NCBI RefSeq assembly: GCF_900099995.1
Contig: NZ_FNCZ01000003.1
Coordinates: 186,001 to 250,000, forward strand
Reading direction: 5' to 3'
Length of the DNA stretch: 64,000 bases
Source: Winogradskyella thalassocola
Lineage (GTDB): Bacteria > Bacteroidota > Bacteroidia > Flavobacteriales > Flavobacteriaceae
Positions 62,595-64,000 of the stretch are shown here, in pieces. Every line of letters begins with the position of its first letter. Position 1 is the stretch's first letter. Position numbers and translations under genes: made by a program. The notes beneath the pieces were generated by a model that worked only from the letters and a program-made list of their open reading frames with translations, had not been told where the DNA came from and made no database searches.

Positions 62595-64000
62595 ATGAAT
62601 TACTTTGTAACCTCTAAGTCCATCATTAACAGAATCTTTTTCTTTTTTTTAATATTTATTTCACATCAATTTTTGTCCGCACAACAGTTGGCTTTTCCTA
62701 GTGCCTTAGGAGCAGGATCATATACTACAGGTGGTAGAGGGGGTGTAGTGTTGCATGTTACAACTTTAGCTGATAGCGGAGAAGGTTCTTTAAGATGGGC
62801 ATTAACAGACCCTGTTAATAAAACTCTTGATAGAACTATTGTATTTGATGTTAGTGGTGTTATAGAACTTGAAACTGTTATTCGCATGAGTGATGGATAT
62901 ACAGGAGGTATAACTATAAATGGATTTACAGCACCTGAAGGAGGTATAACTATTATTGGTCAATTATTTAGGATGGTAGATGCTTCTAATGTTATTATTA
63001 GAGGTATGAAATTTAGAGGTGGTTATAACTACACAGATCCTAATAATGAATACAGTAAATCTTCTTTTTTAATGGGGGGAACAAATGGATTTATCGTTGA
63101 TAGATGTTCGTCTGGGTTTAGTTTAGAACAATCTATAGGGGGGAATGGAGGTAATGCAAATGACCCTTTTAGCGGAGCCACTTTTCAAAATAATTTAGTT
63201 GGAAATAGTTCTAGAGTGGGTATTATTGGTCAAGGTATAACGAGTGATCAATCTCTGAGAGGTATTCCAACTAGAGTTAGTTATCATAGAAATGTAATGG
63301 TTGATTGCGGATGGAGAACACCAAATGTAGCAGGTAATATTAGAGCAGATATAATTAATAATTTTGTGCACAATTGGCAAAATAGAACATCTAGCTTTAC
63401 CGGAACTGCATATGATGGACAGCCAAGTACACAAAAAACCCAATCAAATATTATAGGTAATTATTATCAGGCAGGTACTAATAGTAGAAATAGTGGAACT
63501 GATGTTCTATATAAAATTAATGATAATAATATCAATCCTGAATTTCATTTTGTGGATAATTTTATCACATCAGATGTTCTTAAAGGAAAAGCAATAGAGT
63601 ACGATTATACAGATTCTAATACAGCGCACAATGCTTTTACAAATTACCCTGATGGTTCATCACAGACTATACAGCCTAATTGGTTTACATACCCACAATT
63701 TCCTTTACTTGGTGAGCAAGTTCCCATTTTATCTTCTCAGGATTTAAAAACTGAGTTATTTGATACAGTTGGTGCGTGTTATTATACAGATAACAATGGT
63801 AATATTCAGTTTTATAGAGATCCAATAGACACAGAATTAATTTTACGTGCAGCTACAAACTCTATAGAAGCGCGCGAAGGTGATTACGTTGCAAGAGCGG
63901 AATCATTACTTCCTGGTGGTAGTAATGCAGTGCCAAGTGAAACAAGACCTGACGATTTTTATCAAAGTAATCCTCATATACCAGAAGCATGGCTTATCTC
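62595..64000 (+). CDS. Secreted PL1-like pectate lyase family protein, 5' part
   Basis: An open frame from ATG 62595-62597 continues past the right edge; 468 codons are visible. A signal peptide (to about residue 29, SAQ) is followed by AFPSALGAGSYTTGGRGG (34-51), the standard start of the PL1-type right-handed beta-helix, then VTTLADSGEGSLRWAL and beta-helix rungs rich in Gly/Asn/Ile (GITIIGQ, NVIIRGMKFRGG). Such lyases cut pectin-like polyuronates by elimination. Flavobacterial relatives are often surface-anchored or exported by T9SS, but that C-terminal part lies outside the window. It begins 571 bases from the polysaccharide operon. Confidence 0.85.
   Translation, partial: MNYFVTSKSIINRIFFFFLIFISHQFLSAQQLAFPSALGAGSYTTGGRGGVVLHVTTLADSGEGSLRWALTDPVNKTLDRTIVFDVSGVIELETVIRMSDGYTGGITINGFTAPEGGITIIGQLFRMVDASNVIIRGMKFRGGYNYTDPNNEYSKSSFLMGGTNGFIVDRCSSGFSLEQSIGGNGGNANDPFSGATFQNNLVGNSSRVGIIGQGITSDQSLRGIPTRVSYHRNVMVDCGWRTPNVAGNIRADIINNFVHNWQNRTSSFTGTAYDGQPSTQKTQSNIIGNYYQAGTNSRNSGTDVLYKINDNNINPEFHFVDNFITSDVLKGKAIEYDYTDSNTAHNAFTNYPDGSSQTIQPNWFTYPQFPLLGEQVPILSSQDLKTELFDTVGACYYTDNNGNIQFYRDPIDTELILRAATNSIEAREGDYVARAESLLPGGSNAVPSETRPDDFYQSNPHIPEAWLI

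Noticed and set aside
62666..63443. Two minus-strand open frames of 73 and 82 codons near the right edge
   Set aside because: Both are antisense shadows of the PL1-like lyase frame that runs from 62595 to the edge.

Overview
The window comes from an AT-rich chromosome of the Bacteroidota, most likely a marine member of the Flavobacteriaceae; the genus cannot be fixed from this sequence. The grounds are repeated TAnnTTTG -7 promoter boxes with almost no Shine-Dalgarno sites, lipoproteins with Ser/Asp-rich starts after the lipobox Cys, a SusC-style carboxypeptidase-regulatory domain in front of a TonB receptor, LytTR-type two-component signalling, and a run of small families typical of flavobacteria. 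No rRNA, tRNA, insertion sequence, prophage, integrase or CRISPR array was seen. All boundaries and functions are read from sequence alone.

Positions 1-9.4 kb, mostly minus strand: a candidate metal-uptake operon (membrane protein, small His/Cys protein, ZnuD-like TonB receptor, His/Asp-rich lipoprotein), then a DUF937 protein, the serine-pathway genes serA and serC, and a LuxC-like acyl-CoA reductase transcribed away from a two-cluster ferredoxin. Positions 9.5-16 kb, plus strand: a TolC/MacA/MacB-type efflux operon with the ABC protein split in two, followed directly by its own LytS/LytTR-type kinase-regulator pair. Positions 16-26 kb: small secreted proteins (one with two EF-hand loops), a divergent HxlR regulator/VOC protein pair, two unknown small proteins, an overlapping pair of DUF3857-type proteins of which only the first keeps a transglutaminase triad, the YchF GTPase and a GT39-like membrane protein. 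Positions 26-38 kb: parE and parC with a small membrane protein gene between them, TerC, an XRE regulator divergent from an M14 metallopeptidase, an Lrp/AsnC regulator, DinB, aroB and proline dehydrogenase.

Positions 37.9-62.0 kb hold a complete Wzx/Wzy-type surface polysaccharide locus. A WbpM/PglF-like dehydratase and a PglE-like aminotransferase should make a UDP-4-amino sugar; a PglC-like phosphoglycosyl transferase starts the repeat unit on lipid; four GT4 enzymes extend it; a MurJ-like flippase and a Wzy-like polymerase move and polymerise it; Wza and a Wzc-type tyrosine kinase export it. The unusual part is the decoration set: an AsnB-type amidotransferase, three different ATP-grasp proteins (one TupA-like), a serine-acetyltransferase-like hexapeptide protein, and an MBOAT/SGNH acylation pair. 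Together they suggest a polymer carrying amide, amino-acid or acyl groups. An ATP-grasp/HAD gene pair on the plus strand interrupts this otherwise minus-strand block.

The window ends in the first 1.4 kb of a secreted PL1-like pectate lyase, preceded by a 570-base regulatory region with four copies of a TTACGC-type motif. Regulatory structure recurs through the window: divergent promoters with shared palindromes at 8.86, 17.7 and 33.0-33.25 kb, stacked hairpins ahead of ychF, and two near-identical terminators 10 kb apart.
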